Below are positions 10,691 through 24,010 of a DNA stretch of 60,000 nt, one piece after another. The stretch's first letter is position 1, and the number at the start of each line of letters is the position of its first letter. Below the pieces are notes generated by a model, which was not told the DNA's origin, did no database searches, and worked only from the letters and a program-made list of their open reading frames with translations. The position numbers and the translations under genes were made by a program. Source of the stretch: Mesostigma viride (taxonomy: Eukaryota > Streptophyta > Mesostigmatophyceae > Mesostigmatales > Mesostigmataceae); contig RPFO01000288.1 in the NCBI GenBank assembly GCA_009746045.1, positions 725,855-785,854 of the forward strand, in the 5' to 3' direction.

Positions 10691-12700
10691 TCTGGTGACG
10701 GTCCCGGCGCGAATTTTTTGGCGCCGAAAAAATTCGCGGTACATAACCATCCGTACCGTGAAAAAGTGGTGCGCGCACACCGAGCGGCCAAAAATTATTA
10801 CCTCACCCAAGCCTCACCTAAAGAATTCTCTGCTGCTTTGCGGCAACAACAACAACAACAACAACAACCACAACAACAACAACACCGAGCGGAGCTGGCC
10901 TGGCTATGGCCACGTGCCTTCAGCAAAACTATCTATAGCATGCTGAATGCAGAGAAATTGCACGAATCTTAGAGGCGACGAGTTCATGATGTTATTCCAT
11001 GCCGATGTTTGTGCGTTTTGTAATATCGATGACTTCATTGATGACCGTTGCCACGGGGCCGGGTCCAATCTGAAATTTTCGTCGCGAGAAATGCATGCTA
11101 GCGGCAGTATTTGTCAGCTTTTGTGGGCTTAAATCAGCGTGAAGGAAGCGTTTATATTGTTTTTTGTGAAGCGTTAAGTTTTTTGCTGGTTTTCGTCAAG
11201 CTTCCATCATTATCGGTACGACACTGTCCAGGCTCGCGGGATGCGCGTCCGACTTTTCCATGGAAGGGGGGCCCTTTCTTACGGCCTGGGCGAAGGACGA
11301 TGCCTGTCATGGTAGGATCCGGAGCTCCACATCGTCTTGTAAAGGTTTAGGTTCTTTAAATGGTTATCAACGTAAGTTTCCACGTTCTTCCCCTGCAGTT
11401 AGTGCCAGGTAACTTGCCGTTCCGTGCTGCGCATCGCCAGATGCCTGGCAGCTTTCAGTTATTTTATCTACGTTGCATGGCTGGGACGTGTCAAGGCGTG
11501 AGCCATGGCATGTCGGCAAGTTTTCAGGGCTTTTGTCGTGTGGTTTCTTGGAAAGAGTATGCTAAAAGCATTCAGGTCTATGTGAATATTGACGCAGCTT
11601 TTCTTAGCAGCGGCTTCACTGTGCCTAGAGGCTCACAAGCTTGAGGTTGCTTCTTAGCGAACCATTGTGCTGGAAAGAAAGGTGGCAGTGGTTGTTCTGA
11701 GGGGCATACTGCATGGGTGGAACTGCACGTAGGTAGGTGTTATCATTGTTTTGTTGGCCTTTCTCCCACTGAAATGTGAAAGCCCTATCATATGCTAGCA
11801 AGGCAAGGTACCCATGGTAAGAAGCCTTGGCAAGCAGCATGTATGATACATATGCTTTCTCTGTGGACTCTGTGTTGTTCCCCTTGGTTTGCCAGTTTAT
11901 TGGATATGGCTTTCTAGGGTGTGTTTCCATTCGACAGCTTGGTTTGGTATGATGCTCACACCATAACCCTGGAATTTGCTTTAGAAGTGTTGGCTAGGCA
12001 TGTAGAGCTACCTGCCTAGTTGCTGTGCACACACACATAAGGTTGCCCGTGCCGAGGTAAGGCAAGGGCACATGACGTGCCCAGCCACCAACTTGTACGT
12101 TGTGGGCAAAGTGTGCATGGTCTGGAGCCTCTTGGATGACATAGAAAGTGTTAGTGTGCCTTAATACTCACTATTGCATTCCTTAGCGTCTGCACAGGTG
12201 GCCAACTCAGGTGGCCAACTGCCAAACGTTATAACTTCCACGTTTGTACTCAGAATGACCTCAAACTTTGACGGCTGCTGTATGCCTACCTGTAGTATTT
12301 GTCTATATCTCCCCGGGTCAAATGGTGTGTTATATGTAAATGAAGTGTTGATATGCAAATGTAGTGTTGATTTGTTTAATTTTTTCCAGTCCAATAAAGT
12401 ACGTCTTCGGGGGGGATTTTAATAACTCATGAAATGCTCATTATTCTCGGGTGCCAACTAGATGGAAATCTTGCAAACCGGGGCAACTACATGGGAATAT
12501 ATTGAAACATGCACAATGATGCCCCCATTGACCTAGGGAACATGTGCCATATTTAGTGTCTTTTGCTATTTTTAGCTCAACACTGGCGTATAATTATGTA
12601 TACCACCCTCAACGAGTGGTGGAATGGACCCTGACAGATCCTATTTACATGCCAAAATCATCTCTTGGGAAACCCCAGGTCAGCAGTGCATGTTATTCTA
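10690..12700 (+). repeat. dispersed repeat family D, copy 1
   Basis: It shares ordered blocks with 37840-39691 and 50977-52971: a G+C-rich palindromic head (GCGCGAATTTTTTGGCGCC), a GATGAGTTCATGATGT-like block near 10977, an AGCGGCAGTA block near 11100, a TTATCGGTACGACACTGTCC block near 11210, TGCCTAGAGGCTCACAAGCT at about 11621, and GGCATACTGCATGGGTGGAA near 11702. A CAA trinucleotide run (10844-10883) is inserted near its head. No conserved ORF is shared by the copies, so it is either non-coding or decayed. The right limit is approximate. Confidence 0.5.
10844..10883 (+). repeat. (CAA)n trinucleotide run
   Basis: About 13 CAA/CAACAAC units with one CCA interruption. Short and local. Confidence 0.9.
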
Positions 12701-14396
12701 TGATGTGGTTTTGGGGGGGCTGGCATGGGACCCTCGCTTTAAACGAGCAGTGCAGGGCTGAGGGCAGTGCAGGGCCTGGCCAGCCGGCCAGGCCACGGGA
12801 CGGGTTTAGAGTCTAGCGTTTGGACTGGACATTATAACTGGCTTCCGGCATCCGACACGGTCACAACCCTACGCTTCTCGTTAATCTTGCGGACTGAGCT
12901 CAGGCTGTCACATTTTCCTATTTGTCGACTTGTCCAGTAGTCGTGCTCGTGTGCTGTGGTTTGACTGGTTCCTGTGATTGCACAGGTTTGAGTTGTTGTT
13001 ATGACCTGACTGACCTCTCGTGGCACGTGAGCTGTCTGCCCGGCGTCCTGCATCCAGCCTTTCTTACGATGACAATTCCAACATGCTATGGAAGGCCAGC
13101 ACGGTTTGATTTTCCTCTACCCACGGCAGGTCTAAGATGGGCTGATGAGGGTAGGGGTCGGAGAGGATGCCTTCAGTCGGTCAGGTAACAAACCCAAGCT
13201 GTCAGGAAGGCTGTTAGCTGGGATTCATGGATTGGCCGCGCAAGCGCCATCGGCAGCTGGCTTGAGCGCTCGGCGTCCGCACCCATTACGAACGGCTTCC
13301 AATGGCCAAGGTGAGCTACATCTCCAGCGAAATCACTTGCTGTGCTTGTTGGATGATGAGCGACGTTCAGCCAAACACCCTGGTGCCGTCGTTTATTCCA
13401 CAAATCTCATCACCTGGTGCCTCAATTATGCCCCGATTCCCCAAGATTCGTGCGCTCTTGTCCACCCGTTTGTGCCCCGGCTTGGCAAGTTAGCACCATT
13501 TCTTCATTGGCATGCATCCCCGTCCCGCCAGTGACTCTTCATCCCTCTGTTTCTCTCCAACCCGCTGCTTCTGGCTAGTTGTATGTGCCCATTACATGGA
13601 CTTTGGGGTAATGCCAGCGGACGCCAGCTCGTTTGATACGAGCGAGGTGATTGGATACCCAGACGCTTCACCCGCACCTACCAGGTCCGGAACAATGCCT
13701 GGTTTTCTGGAAAATCGTAGGCAACACCCTGTGCATACAAGGACGCGCACTGAAGCCGCAACCTCCTTTTGCCTCAAGGGTCCCTCCTAACACTTTGGGC
13801 ATGGTGTGGCACACTCCAGTAGCGCACTGCTCACCCCGGCCCGCATAGAATGTCCATTAAAGCTGCCCACACCGTTGCAGGCTTGTGAGCTAGATGCATG
13901 GCAACACCCACCAAGTAACCAGCAGGGGCCACCGAATGTCTCGTCCAACCAGCACAGTGTGGCCCGGGAAGAGGTGTAGAGTGTGACCTACGTGACCTCT
14001 GTGAACGTTGACGGGGGTGGGGCATCCCCAGGGCGGCAGCGGGGCACCCCAATGCTGGGGCAGGGGCGGGGGGAAGGGTTGTTTACGCGCGTTCCTTATG
14101 TTCTGTTTCAAAGACTAGGCTACAACCTACTAATATATCCAAAGGCAAGCCTGTTTTATTTTGTGGTTGAATATCCATGGTTATAAGGACTACTGCAATC
14201 TAATAAGTCATTGGTCTACATGAGCTTATATTTATACCTGTGTGAGCCACGGCGCCAGGTGAACCACCTCTGGGATGCTGGTGGGACCCTTGGTGCGTGG
14301 GATGAGTGGGGCCCGCCGACATGGCTTGCCATTGGAGTGCACTTGTAGGAGCATGGGGAGGTAGCTGCAGCTGGACGTGCAAGACCACCCTGGCCC
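12701..14396. other. intergenic; no gene recognised
   Basis: Mixed sequence flanking the large satellite on its left. Open frames are short and overlapping on both strands, with no recognisable domain. I see no RNA gene. Confidence 0.4.
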
Positions 14397-17300
14397 ATGT
14401 CGCCTACTGCCCATGTTGCATCACCCACGCCGCCTACTGCCCACGTTGCATCACCCACGCCGCCTACTGCCCACGTTGCATCACCCACGCCGCCTACTGC
14501 CCACGTTGCATCACCCACGCCGCCTACTGCCCACGTTGCATCACCCACGCCGCCTACTGCCCACGTTGCATCACCCACGCCGCCTACTGCCCACGTTGCA
14601 TCACCCACGCCGCCTACTGCCAACGTTGCATCACCCACGCCGCCTACTGCCCACGTTGCATCACCCACGCCGCCTACTGCCCACGTTGCATCACCCACGC
14701 CGCCTACTGCCCACGTTGCATCACCCACGCCGCCTACTGCCCACGTTGCATCACCCACGCCCCCACTGCCCACGTTGCATCACCCACGCCGCCTACTGCC
14801 CACGTTGCATCACCCACGCCGCCTACTGCCCACGTTGCATCACCCACGCCGCCTACTGCCCACGTTGCATCACCCACGCCGCCTACTGCCCACGTTGCAT
14901 CACCCACGCCGCCTACTGCCCACGTTGCATCACCCACGCCGCCTACTGCCCACGTTGCATCACCCACGCCGCCTACTGCCCACGTTGCATCACCCACGCC
15001 GCCTACTGCCCACGTTGCATCACCCACGCCGCCCACTGCCCACGTTGCATCACCCACGCCGCCTACTGCCCACGTTGCATCACCCACGCCGCCCACTGCC
15101 CACGTTGCATCACCCACGCCGCCTACTGCCCACGTTGCATCACCCACGCCGCCCACTGCCCACGTTGCATCACCCACGCCGCCTACTGCCCACGTTGCAT
15201 CACCCACGCCGCCCACTGCACACCTTGCATCACCCACGCCGCCCACTGCCCACGTTGCATCACCCACGCCGCCCACTGCCCACGTTGCATCACCCACGCC
15301 GCCTACTGCCCACGTTGCATCACCCACGCCGCCTACTGCCCACGTTGCATCACCCACGCCGCCTACTGCCCACGTTGCACCACCCACGCCGCCCACTGCC
15401 CACGTTGCAATACCCACGCCGCCCACTGCCCACGTTGCATCACCCACGCCGCCCACTGCCCACGTTGCATCACCCACGCCGCCTACTGCCCACGTTGCAT
15501 CACCCACGCCGCCTACTGCCCACGTTGCATCACCCACGCCGCCTACTGCCCACGTTGCATCACCCACGCCGCCCACTGCCCACGTTGCAATACCCACGCC
15601 GCCCACTGCCCACGTTGCATCACCCACGCCGCCCACTGCCCACGTTGCATCACCCACGCCGCCTACTGCCCACGTTGCATCACCCACGCCGCCTACTGCC
15701 CACGTTGCATCACCCACGCCGCCTACTGCCCACGTTGCACCACCCACGCCGCCCACTGCCCACGTTGCAATACCCACGCCGCCCACTGCCCACGTTGCAT
15801 CACCCACGCCGCCCACTGCCCACGTTGCATCACCCATGCCACCTACTGCCCACGTTGCATCACTCACGCCGCCTACTGCCCACGTTGCATCACCCATGCC
15901 ACCTACTGCCCACGTTGCATCACCCACGCCGCCTACTGCCCACGTTGCATCACCCACGCCGCCTACTGCCCACGTTGCATCACCCACGCCGCCCACTGCC
16001 CACGTTGCAATACCCACGCCGCCCACTGCCCACGTTGCATCACCCACGCCGCCTACTGCCCACGTTGCATCACCCACGCCGCCTACTGCCCACGTTGCAT
16101 CACCCACGCCGCCTACTGCCCACGTTGCATCACCCACGCCGCCTACTGCCCACGTTGCATCACCCACGCCGCCCACTGCCCACGTTGCATCACCCACGCC
16201 GCCCACTGCCCACGTTGCATCACCCATGCCACCTACTGCCCACGTTGCATCACCCACGCCGCCTACTGCCCACGTTGCATCACCCATGCCACCTACTGCC
16301 CACGTTGCATCACCCACGCCGCCTACTGCCCACGTTGCATCACCCACGCCGCCTACTGCCCACGTTGCATCACCCACGCCGCCCACTGCCCACGTTGCAA
16401 TACCCACGCCGCCCACTGCCCACGTTGCATCACCCACGCCGCCTACTGCCCACGTTGCATCACCCACGCCGCCTACTGCCCACGTTGCATCATGCACACA
16501 TGCCGCCCACTGCCCACGTTGCATCACCCACGCCGCCTACTGCCCACGTTGCATCACCCACGCCGCCCACTGCCCACGTTGCATCACCCACACCGCCCAC
16601 TGCCCACGTTGCATCACCCACGCCGCCCACTGCCCACGTTGCATCACCCACGCCGCCTACTGCCCACGTTGCATCACCCACGCCGCCTACTGCCCACGTT
16701 GCATCACCCGCGCCGCCTACTGCCCACGTTGCATCACCCACGCCGCCTACTGCCCACGTTGCATCACCCATGCCACGTACTGCCCACGTTGCATCACCCA
16801 CGCCGCCTACTGCCCACGTTGCATCACCCACGCCGCCTACTGCCCACGTTGCATCACCCACGCCGCCCACTGCCCACGTTGCAATACCCACGCCGCCCAC
16901 TGCCCACGTTGCATCACCCACGCCGCCTACTGCCCACGTTGCATCACCCACGCCGCCTACTGCCCACGTTGCATCACCCACGCCGCCTACTGCCCACGTT
17001 GCATCACCCACGCCGCCCACTGCCCACGTTGCATCACCCACGCCGCCTACTGCCCACGTTGCATCACCCACGCCGCCCACTGCCCACGTTGCATCACCCA
17101 CGCCGCCTACTGCCCACGTTGCATCACCCACGCCGCCCACTGCCCACGTTGCATCACCCGCGCCGCCTACTGCCCACGTTGCATCACCCACGCCGCCTAC
17201 TGCCCACGTTGCATCACCCACGCCACCTACTGCCCACGTTGCATCACCCATGCCACCTACTGCCCACGTTGCATCACCCACGCCGCCTACTGCCCACGTT

Positions 17301-20300
17301 GCATCACCCACGCCGCCTACTGCCCACGTTGCATCACCCACGCCGCCCACTGCCCACGTTGCACCACCCACGCCGCCCACTGCACACGTTGCATCACCCA
17401 CGCCGCCCACTGCCCACGTTGCATCACCCACGCCGCCTACTGCCCACGTTGCATCACCCACGCCGCCTACTGCCCACGTTGCATCACCCACGCCGCCTAC
17501 TGCCCACGTTGCATCACCCACGCCGCCCACTGCCCACGTTGCATCACCAACGTTGCATCACCCACGCCGCCTACTGCCCACGTTGCATCACCCACGCCGC
17601 CTACTGCCCACGTTGCATCACCCACGCCGCCTACTGCCCACGTTGCATCACCCACGCCGCCCACTGCCCACGTTGCATCACCCACGCCGCCTACTGCCCA
17701 CGTTGCATCACCCACGCCGCCTACTGCCCACGTTACATCACCCACGCCGCCCACTGCCCACGTTGCATCACCCACGCCGCCTACTGCCCACGTTGCATCA
17801 CCCACGCCGCCTACTGCCCACGTTGCACCACCCACGCCGCCCACTGCACACGTTGCATCACCCACGCCGCCTACTGCCCACGTTGCATCACCCACGCCGC
17901 CTACTGCCCACGTTGCATCACCCACGCCGCCTACTGCCCACGTTGCATCACCCACGCCGCCTACTGCCCACGTTGCATCACCCATGCCACCTACTGCCCA
18001 CGTTGCATCACCCACGCCGCCTACTGCCCACGTTGCATCACCCACGCCGCCTACTGCCCACGTTGCATCACCCACGCCGCCTACTGCCCACGTTGCATCA
18101 CCCACGCCGCCTACTGCCCACGTTGCATCACCCACGTTGCATCACCCACGCCGCCTACTGCACACGTTGCATCACCCACACCGCCCACTGCCCACGTTGC
18201 ATCACCCACGCCGCCTACTGCCCACGTTGCATCACCCACGCCGCCTACTGCCCACGTTGCATCACCCACGCCGCCTACTGCCCACGTTGCATCACCCACG
18301 CCGCCCACTGCCCACGTTGCATCACCCACGCCGCCCACTGCCCACGTTGCATCACCCACGCCGCCTACTGCCCACGTTGCATCACCCACGCCGCCCACTG
18401 CCCACGTTGCATCACCCACGCCGCCTACTGCCCACGTTGCATCACCCACGCCGCCCACTGCCCACGTTGCATCACCCACGCCGCCCACTGCCCACGTTGC
18501 ATCACCCACGCCGCCCACTGCCCACGTTGCATCACCCACGCCGCCTACTGCCCACGTTGCATCACCCACGCCACCTACTGCCCACGTTGCATCACCCACG
18601 CCGCCCACTGCCCACGTTGCACCACCCACGCCGCCCACTGCACACGTTGCATCACCCACGCCGCCCACTGCCCACGTTGCATCACCCACGCCGCCTACTG
18701 CCCACGTTGCATCACCCACGCCGCCTACTGCCCACGTTGCATCACCCACGCCGCCTACTGCCCACGTTGCATCACCCACGCCGCCCACTGCCCACGTTGC
18801 ATCACCAACGTTGCATCACCCACGCCGCCTACTGCCCACGTTGCATCACCCACGCCGCCTACTGCCCACGTTGCATCACCCACGCCGCCTACTGCCCACG
18901 TTGCATCACCCACGCCGCCCACTGCCCACGTTGCATCACCCACGCCGCCTACTGCCCACGTTGCATCACCCACGCCGCCTACTGCCCACGTTACATCACC
19001 CACGCCGCCCACTGCCCACGTTGCATCACCCACGCCGCCTACTGCCCACGTTGCATCACCCACGCCGCCTACTGCCCACGTTGCACCACCCACGCCGCCC
19101 ACTGCACACGTTGCATCACCCACGCCGCCTACTGCCCACGTTGCATCACCCACGCCGCCTACTGCCCACGTTGCATCACCCACGCCGCCTACTGCCCACG
19201 TTGCATCACCCACGCCGCCTACTGCCCACGTTGCATCACCCATGCCACCTACTGCCCACGTTGCATCACCCACGCCGCCTACTGCCCACGTTGCATCACC
19301 CACGCCGCCTACTGCCCACGTTGCATCACCCACGCCGCCTACTGCCCACGTTGCATCACCCACGCCGCCCACTGCCCACGTTGCATCACCCACGTTGCAT
19401 CACCCACGCCGCCTACTGCCCACGTTGCATCACCCACGCCGCCCACTGCCCACGTTGCATCACCCACGCCGCCTACTGCCCACGTTGCATCACCCACGCC
19501 GCCTACTGCCCACGTTGCATCACCCACGCCGCCTACTGCCCACGTTGCATCACCCACGCCGCCCACTGCCCACGTTGCATCACCCACGCCGCCCACTGCC
19601 CACGTTGCATCACCCACGCCGCCTACTGCCCACGTTGCATCACCCACGCCGCCCACTGCCCACGTTGCATCACCCACGCCGCCTACTGCCCACGTTGCAT
19701 CACCCACGCCGCCCACTGCCCACGTTGCATCACCCACGCCGCCCACTGCCCACGTTGCATCACCCACGCCGCCTACTGCCCACATTACATCACCCACGCC
19801 GCCCACTGCCCACGTTGCATCACCCACGCCGCCTACTGCCCACGTTGCATCACCCACGCCGCCTACTGCCCACGTTGCATCACCCACGCCGCCCACTGCC
19901 CACGTTGCATCACCCACGCCGCCTACTGCCCACGTTGCATCACCCACGCCGCCTACTGCCCACGTTGCATCATGCACACATGCCGCCCACTGCCCACGTT
20001 GCATCACCCACGCCGCCTACTGCCCACGTTGCATCACCCACGCCGCCTACTGCCCACGTTGCATCACCCACGCCGCCCACTGCACACGTTGCATCACCCA
20101 CGCCGCCCACTGCCCACGTTGCATCACCCACGCCGCCTACTGCCCACGTTGCATCACCCACGCCGCCCACTGCCCACGTTGCATCACCCACGCCGCCTAC
20201 TGCCCACGTTGCATCACCCACGCCGCCTACTGCCCACGTTGCATCACCCACGCCGCCTACTGCCCACGTTGCATCACCCACGCCGCCCACTGCCCACGTT

Positions 20301-20785
20301 GCATCACCCACGCCGCCTACTGCCCACGTTGCATCACCCATGCTGCCTACTGCCCACGTTGCATCACCCACGCCGCCTACTGCCCACGTTGCATCACCCA
20401 CGCCGCCTACTGCCCACGTTGCATCACCCACGTTGCATCACCCACGCCGCCTACTGCCCACGTTGCATCACCCACGCCGCCTACTGCCCACGTTGCATCA
20501 CCCACGCCGCCTACTGCCCACGTTGCATCATCCATGTCGCCCACTGCACACGTTGCATCACCCATGCCGCCCACTGCCCACGTTGCATCACCCATGCCGC
20601 CCACTGCCCACGTTGCATCACCCATGCCACCTACTGCCCGCGTTGCATCACCCACGCCGCCTACTGCCCACGTTGCATCACCCACGCCGCCTACTGCCCA
20701 CGTTGCATCACCCACGCCGCCCACTGCCCACGTTGCATCACCCACGCCGCCTACTGCCCATGTAGCATCATGCACCCATGCCACC
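14397..20785 (+). repeat. 30-bp satellite, about 213 units, with higher-order duplications
   Basis: A 6.4-kb array of a 30-bp unit whose core is GCCTACTGCCCACGTTGCAT followed by CACCCACGCC. Recurrent variants are GCCCAC for GCCTAC, CATGCCACC for CACGCCGCC, and CAATACCC for CATCACCC. Short truncated-unit junctions (ATCACCAACGTTGCATCACC near 17541 and 18799; CACCCACGTTGCATCACCC near 18123 and 19381) are spaced exactly 1,258 bp, showing a higher-order duplication. A CATCATGCACACATGCC junction recurs at 16488 and 19968, 3,480 bp (116 units) apart. Since 30 is divisible by 3 and the unit lacks stops in three plus frames and one minus frame, very long open frames arise by chance (HVASPTPPTA, PRCITHAAYC and LPTLHHPRRL decapeptides; VGDATWAVGG on the minus strand). 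Confidence 0.95.
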
Positions 20786-21825
20786 TACTGCCCATGTTGC
20801 AAGCCAAGTCAGTCATCATTCGTAGCTTGCATCACAGCTTGTAGCCTTGTACTCACTGTGGTGGCACATGGCGCGCTATTGCTGGCGTCTCCTTCCCTGT
20901 GCTCAATGCGCTGTAGGACAACTACACCACGTTATCCAACGTAGGCTTGATCCGGTGGGGCAGCGTGATGAGGGAGCAATCTTGCGGATCTTAGTTTTGG
21001 TTTGGTGCATCTTGCGTAGCTATTGCATGAGGGCTGCTGTTTTCAGGGCTGCCTTCACAGCCGGGGTGCCAGACAGTGCACCTTCCTCCCTGAATGGCAG
21101 AAAGTGCCATGCCACTTTCCACCCCATCCCAAACCCTGCCCTTTTACCTGCAACAAGGCGGCCACATCTTCATACGGTCATCCAAGCCCGCAAGCTCTCC
21201 CCAGGCTGCCCCAGGGCCCAGCCCCTTGAGCACGATGCCCAACCGATGGTACCCATGTCCAACGCCATGGCCTTGTTCTCCCTGAGCCGCGCGCGGCGCG
21301 GGTGGACCCTTGGGACCTGCGTCCGAGCGCCCATCGCACACCCAGCATGTGTGAGCGTGGGGACCTGCGTCCAAGCGCCCATCCTGCTGCTGTCGCTGGC
21401 ATCCCCTAGCACATACAGCTCATCCAGCACATCCAACACATCCATCACATCCAGCTCATCAGGCACATTCAGCTCATCCATGGCACATCCAACACATCCA
21501 GCACATAAGTAAGTGTAACAGAATAAAATGGTGGACTCTGCCCCACTAAATACAACAGATCTTTTACCTCCTGTCAACAGGAACGGACTTACCAAATTCC
21601 AAGAGACAGGGGAATCCCCCAGTATTCTCCAGGAGTCAACTGAGTGTGGTCGTCTTCTGTAGGGCTCTCCTAACAGAATGTACTACGGCGGTAGAGAGCT
21701 ATGGTTCCCTTTTGGTCAGGAGTCTCTCTGCTTTCCTCCTATAGACACAATACTTTCTGTCTACTGGATATGGCTGTCCAATAACAGGGCCGGAAGTGAG
21801 GATGTTTGGTAATGAGGAACTTCAC
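20786..21825. other. satellite flank; no gene, small CATCCA-type minisatellite
   Basis: No recognised coding region. At about 21408-21505 there is an irregular repeat of CATCCAACACATCCAGCACA type (9-bp period). The remainder is unique-looking sequence up to the LINE tail at 21826. Confidence 0.45.
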
Positions 21826-21870
21826 ATTAATTAATTAACTAATTAATTAATTAATTAATTAATTAATTAA
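21826..21870 (-). repeat. (TTAA)n tract: distal part of a minus-strand LINE tail
   Basis: ATTAATTAATTAACTAATTAA repeats run up to the left end of the TTAA-type transposon. Together with 23214-23266 they form one interrupted minus-strand LINE tail, because the far side continues as (TTAA)n followed by the reverse complement of the LINE hairpin block also seen at 3655. Confidence 0.75.
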
Positions 21871-23213
21871 CCCATAGTCCGCTGACCCATTTTTGGCACT
21901 TTTATACCCCTGAAAATGAAAAAAATCATATACTTACAGGCCACAACTCCAAATACCCCCAACCAAGGTGCTAGGAGTATCTACACTTCAAGGGCTTTCA
22001 GAATATGCAATAATACCTTGGCTTTTTCAAAGCATTTGGATGATAGCTCCAGTCAAAGCTGGCCAAAAGACGATCTTTTTTCCCCAAGGAAAAGTCTACC
22101 ACCCCCTAACTTCCCAGGGAGGGCAGGGAATCTCAATACCAACATTGGACAACTTAGTTGGATAGTCCAATGGGGGTTTCCTTGGGTCAGACCACCCGGA
22201 TAACCCATTACCCCTATATAACGTGCTCATACATGTGTGTGGGTTACGCGCGTAAAAACAGCTATCTATGACATGCAGCACAATAATGCATTATAACAAG
22301 CTATCAAAGGCTGCCAAAAGTGCTGGAATACAAACACGTTGCCTACCTGCACTGACGGAGTGGTATACTCCAAAGAAATGCCCAAAACTGGGCACTTTCA
22401 GGGCTAATACCACTCTTTACAACAGGCATGGAACTTGCTGAAATATGCATGGATAAAATCGTCATTCATAATGCATGGGATACGTATTCCGCTGCAAACA
22501 ACACGCAAATACGTTGTCGTACCTGGCTCGTTCATGCCCTACCCGGATTCCGCTGGCCGGGACCCTCATATCTCACACATACTGATGCTCTACAGGCAAA
22601 GGCCGCCATAGCCGCATACTTCATGATCCGCCATGGCTACCAGGTCGATGTTCCGTGCAAAGATGGCCACTAAACTAGTCCGCATTCTCAGCAAACGCTG
22701 CAGCTGACGTCCCTTACCCAAACTGGATGCCCGGGCTGGCGCAGATTGCCCGGCCATAGGGAGAAAATCGACCTATGACAAGCTATGACTCATCAGGAAC
22801 TGACGACCAGGAAAGTCATATTTTCCTACCTGTATTTTCCTAACCCTATAAATCTGGCGGTGCCTGACCTACGAAAATCATGCATCGTCATTCTGAGCAA
22901 CATTCTGAACCGTTTCAAGCCGTGAGACGCACAAATTTCGTGACAGCGGCACGTTGTCAGCCATATCTCATTACGCGCGCACGCGAGCGAAATTTTCCCG
23001 CCAAAGTCACGTGATACATTCTCAATGCATGTTGTAATTACCAGGCTATGGCGAATATTACCCCCAAACCTATGCATCACCTTCGTCCCTAAGTGTTCCC
23101 GGACCCACCGGACCTCTGACATCCGTCACAGGCGGCGCGGCGCTCACGGCGCGGCGCGAAATTCGACTGTTAGTCAAACTACCCGACAGGTCGGGTAGTT
23201 TACGGACTATGGG
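21871..23213. mobile_element. non-autonomous TTAA-target (piggyBac-like) element 1, 1,343 bp
   Basis: The ends are inverted repeats CCCATAGTCCG (21871-21881) and CGGACTATGGG (23203-23213), each abutting TTAA (21867-21870 and 23214-23217). Ends beginning CCC and exact TTAA flanks are the signature of the piggyBac superfamily. A perfect 12-bp-stem hairpin (AAACTACCCGAC-AG-GTCGGGTAGTTT) lies just inside the right end at 23176-23201. Internal frames (for example 22428-22673 plus, 22826-23122 minus) resemble no transposase, so mobilisation would need enzyme supplied elsewhere. Because the target itself is (TTAA)n, the duplication alone is weak evidence; the matching inverted ends carry the call. 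Confidence 0.75.
23176..23201. repeat. subterminal hairpin of TTAA element 1
   Basis: A perfect inverted repeat with 12-bp arms and a 2-nt AG loop lying 12 bp inside the right terminal repeat. No equivalent is seen at the left end, so the element is asymmetric. Confidence 0.85.
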
Positions 23214-23266
23214 TTAATTAATTAATTAATTAAACTCGTGCTCCCGTTGGGGAGTCACGGAGCACT
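23214..23266 (-). repeat. LINE 3' tail (minus strand): (TTAA)n plus hairpin block
   Basis: Read on the minus strand this is TGCTCCGTGACTCCCCAACG, GGAGCACGAGT, then TTAATTAATTAATTAA: the same order as at 3655-3700 with one T/C change. It shows a LINE insertion oriented leftward whose body has been separated or lost; the large transposon begins about 85 bp further right. Confidence 0.8.
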
Positions 23267-23351
23267 AGAGTGCTTTTAATCCCTGTGTGTGCACAACAGG
23301 AAGAGAGGGCAGAGACCCCCTTTCTCCTTCATGCCAGAGGCATGCCACAGC

Positions 23352-23379
23352 CCCTAAGCACACCTGGAATTGTACTACA
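23352..23379 (+). repeat. left terminal inverted repeat of the 14-kb transposon
   Basis: CCCTAAGCACACCTGGAATT continuing to TGTACTACA. It matches the reverse complement of 37337-37364 at 27 of 28 positions. It is preceded by the AGC target duplication. Confidence 0.85.
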
Positions 23380-23473
23380 TTTTTCAAATTGTACTTCATT
23401 TTTGAAAGTTGCATTTTCATGCATTTAAAGGGTCAACTAAAGTCTTTGAGGAAAAAAAAGTTTGTCGGCGGCC

Positions 23474-24010
23474 GTTGCACCGTTGCACCGTTGCACCGTT
23501 GCACCGTTGCACCGTTGCACCTCAAATTGCATATATGCACACACCTTTGCACATGCAATGGTTATCCATGGGATTTATGTAGGTGGATGGGTCATGCAAG
23601 GGTTACCTAGATGCTCATGACACCGTGCCACCGTGGCGCCGTTGCACCGTTGCACCGTTGCACCGTTGCACCTCAAATTGCATATAAACACACACCTTTG
23701 CACATACAATGGTTATCCATTGGGATCTATCTAGGGTAATGGGTCATGCAAGGGTTACCTAGACATGCTCATGACACCGTTGCATCGTGGCATCGTGCCA
23801 CCGTGCCACCTTGGCACCGTGGCACCGTTGCACCGTTGCACCGTTGCACCGTTGCACCTCAAATTGCATATAAACACACACCTTTGCACATGCAATTGTT
23901 ATCCATGGGTTTTATGTAGGTGGATGGGTCATGCAAGGGTTACCTAGATGCTCATGACACCGTTGCACCGTTGCACCGTTGCACCGTTGCACCGTTGCAC
24001 CGTTGCACCT
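23474..24010 (+). repeat. left subterminal array: 8-bp CACCGTTG runs within a 150-186-bp tandem unit
   Basis: Four runs of 4-6 copies of CACCGTTG (about 23474-23522, 23637-23672, 23816-23860, 23958-24008) alternate with a near-identical spacer starting CTCAAATTGCATATA and containing GGTCATGCAAGGGTTACCTA. The spacer starts at about 23519, 23670, 23856 and 24006. All runs have the same orientation and are the inverse of the right-end arrays. They are likely binding sites for an element-encoded protein, by analogy with En/Spm subterminal motifs; this is inference. Confidence 0.8.

Noticed and set aside
14397-20785. CRISPR-like array of 30-bp repeats
   Set aside because: Units are contiguous without spacers, and the surrounding genome is eukaryotic.
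14306-20944. Three very long plus-strand open frames (over 2,100 codons each) and long minus-strand frames
   Set aside because: They are produced by a 30-bp unit divisible by 3 and free of stops; all three frames are open at once and change register at indels. No unique coding sequence flanks them.
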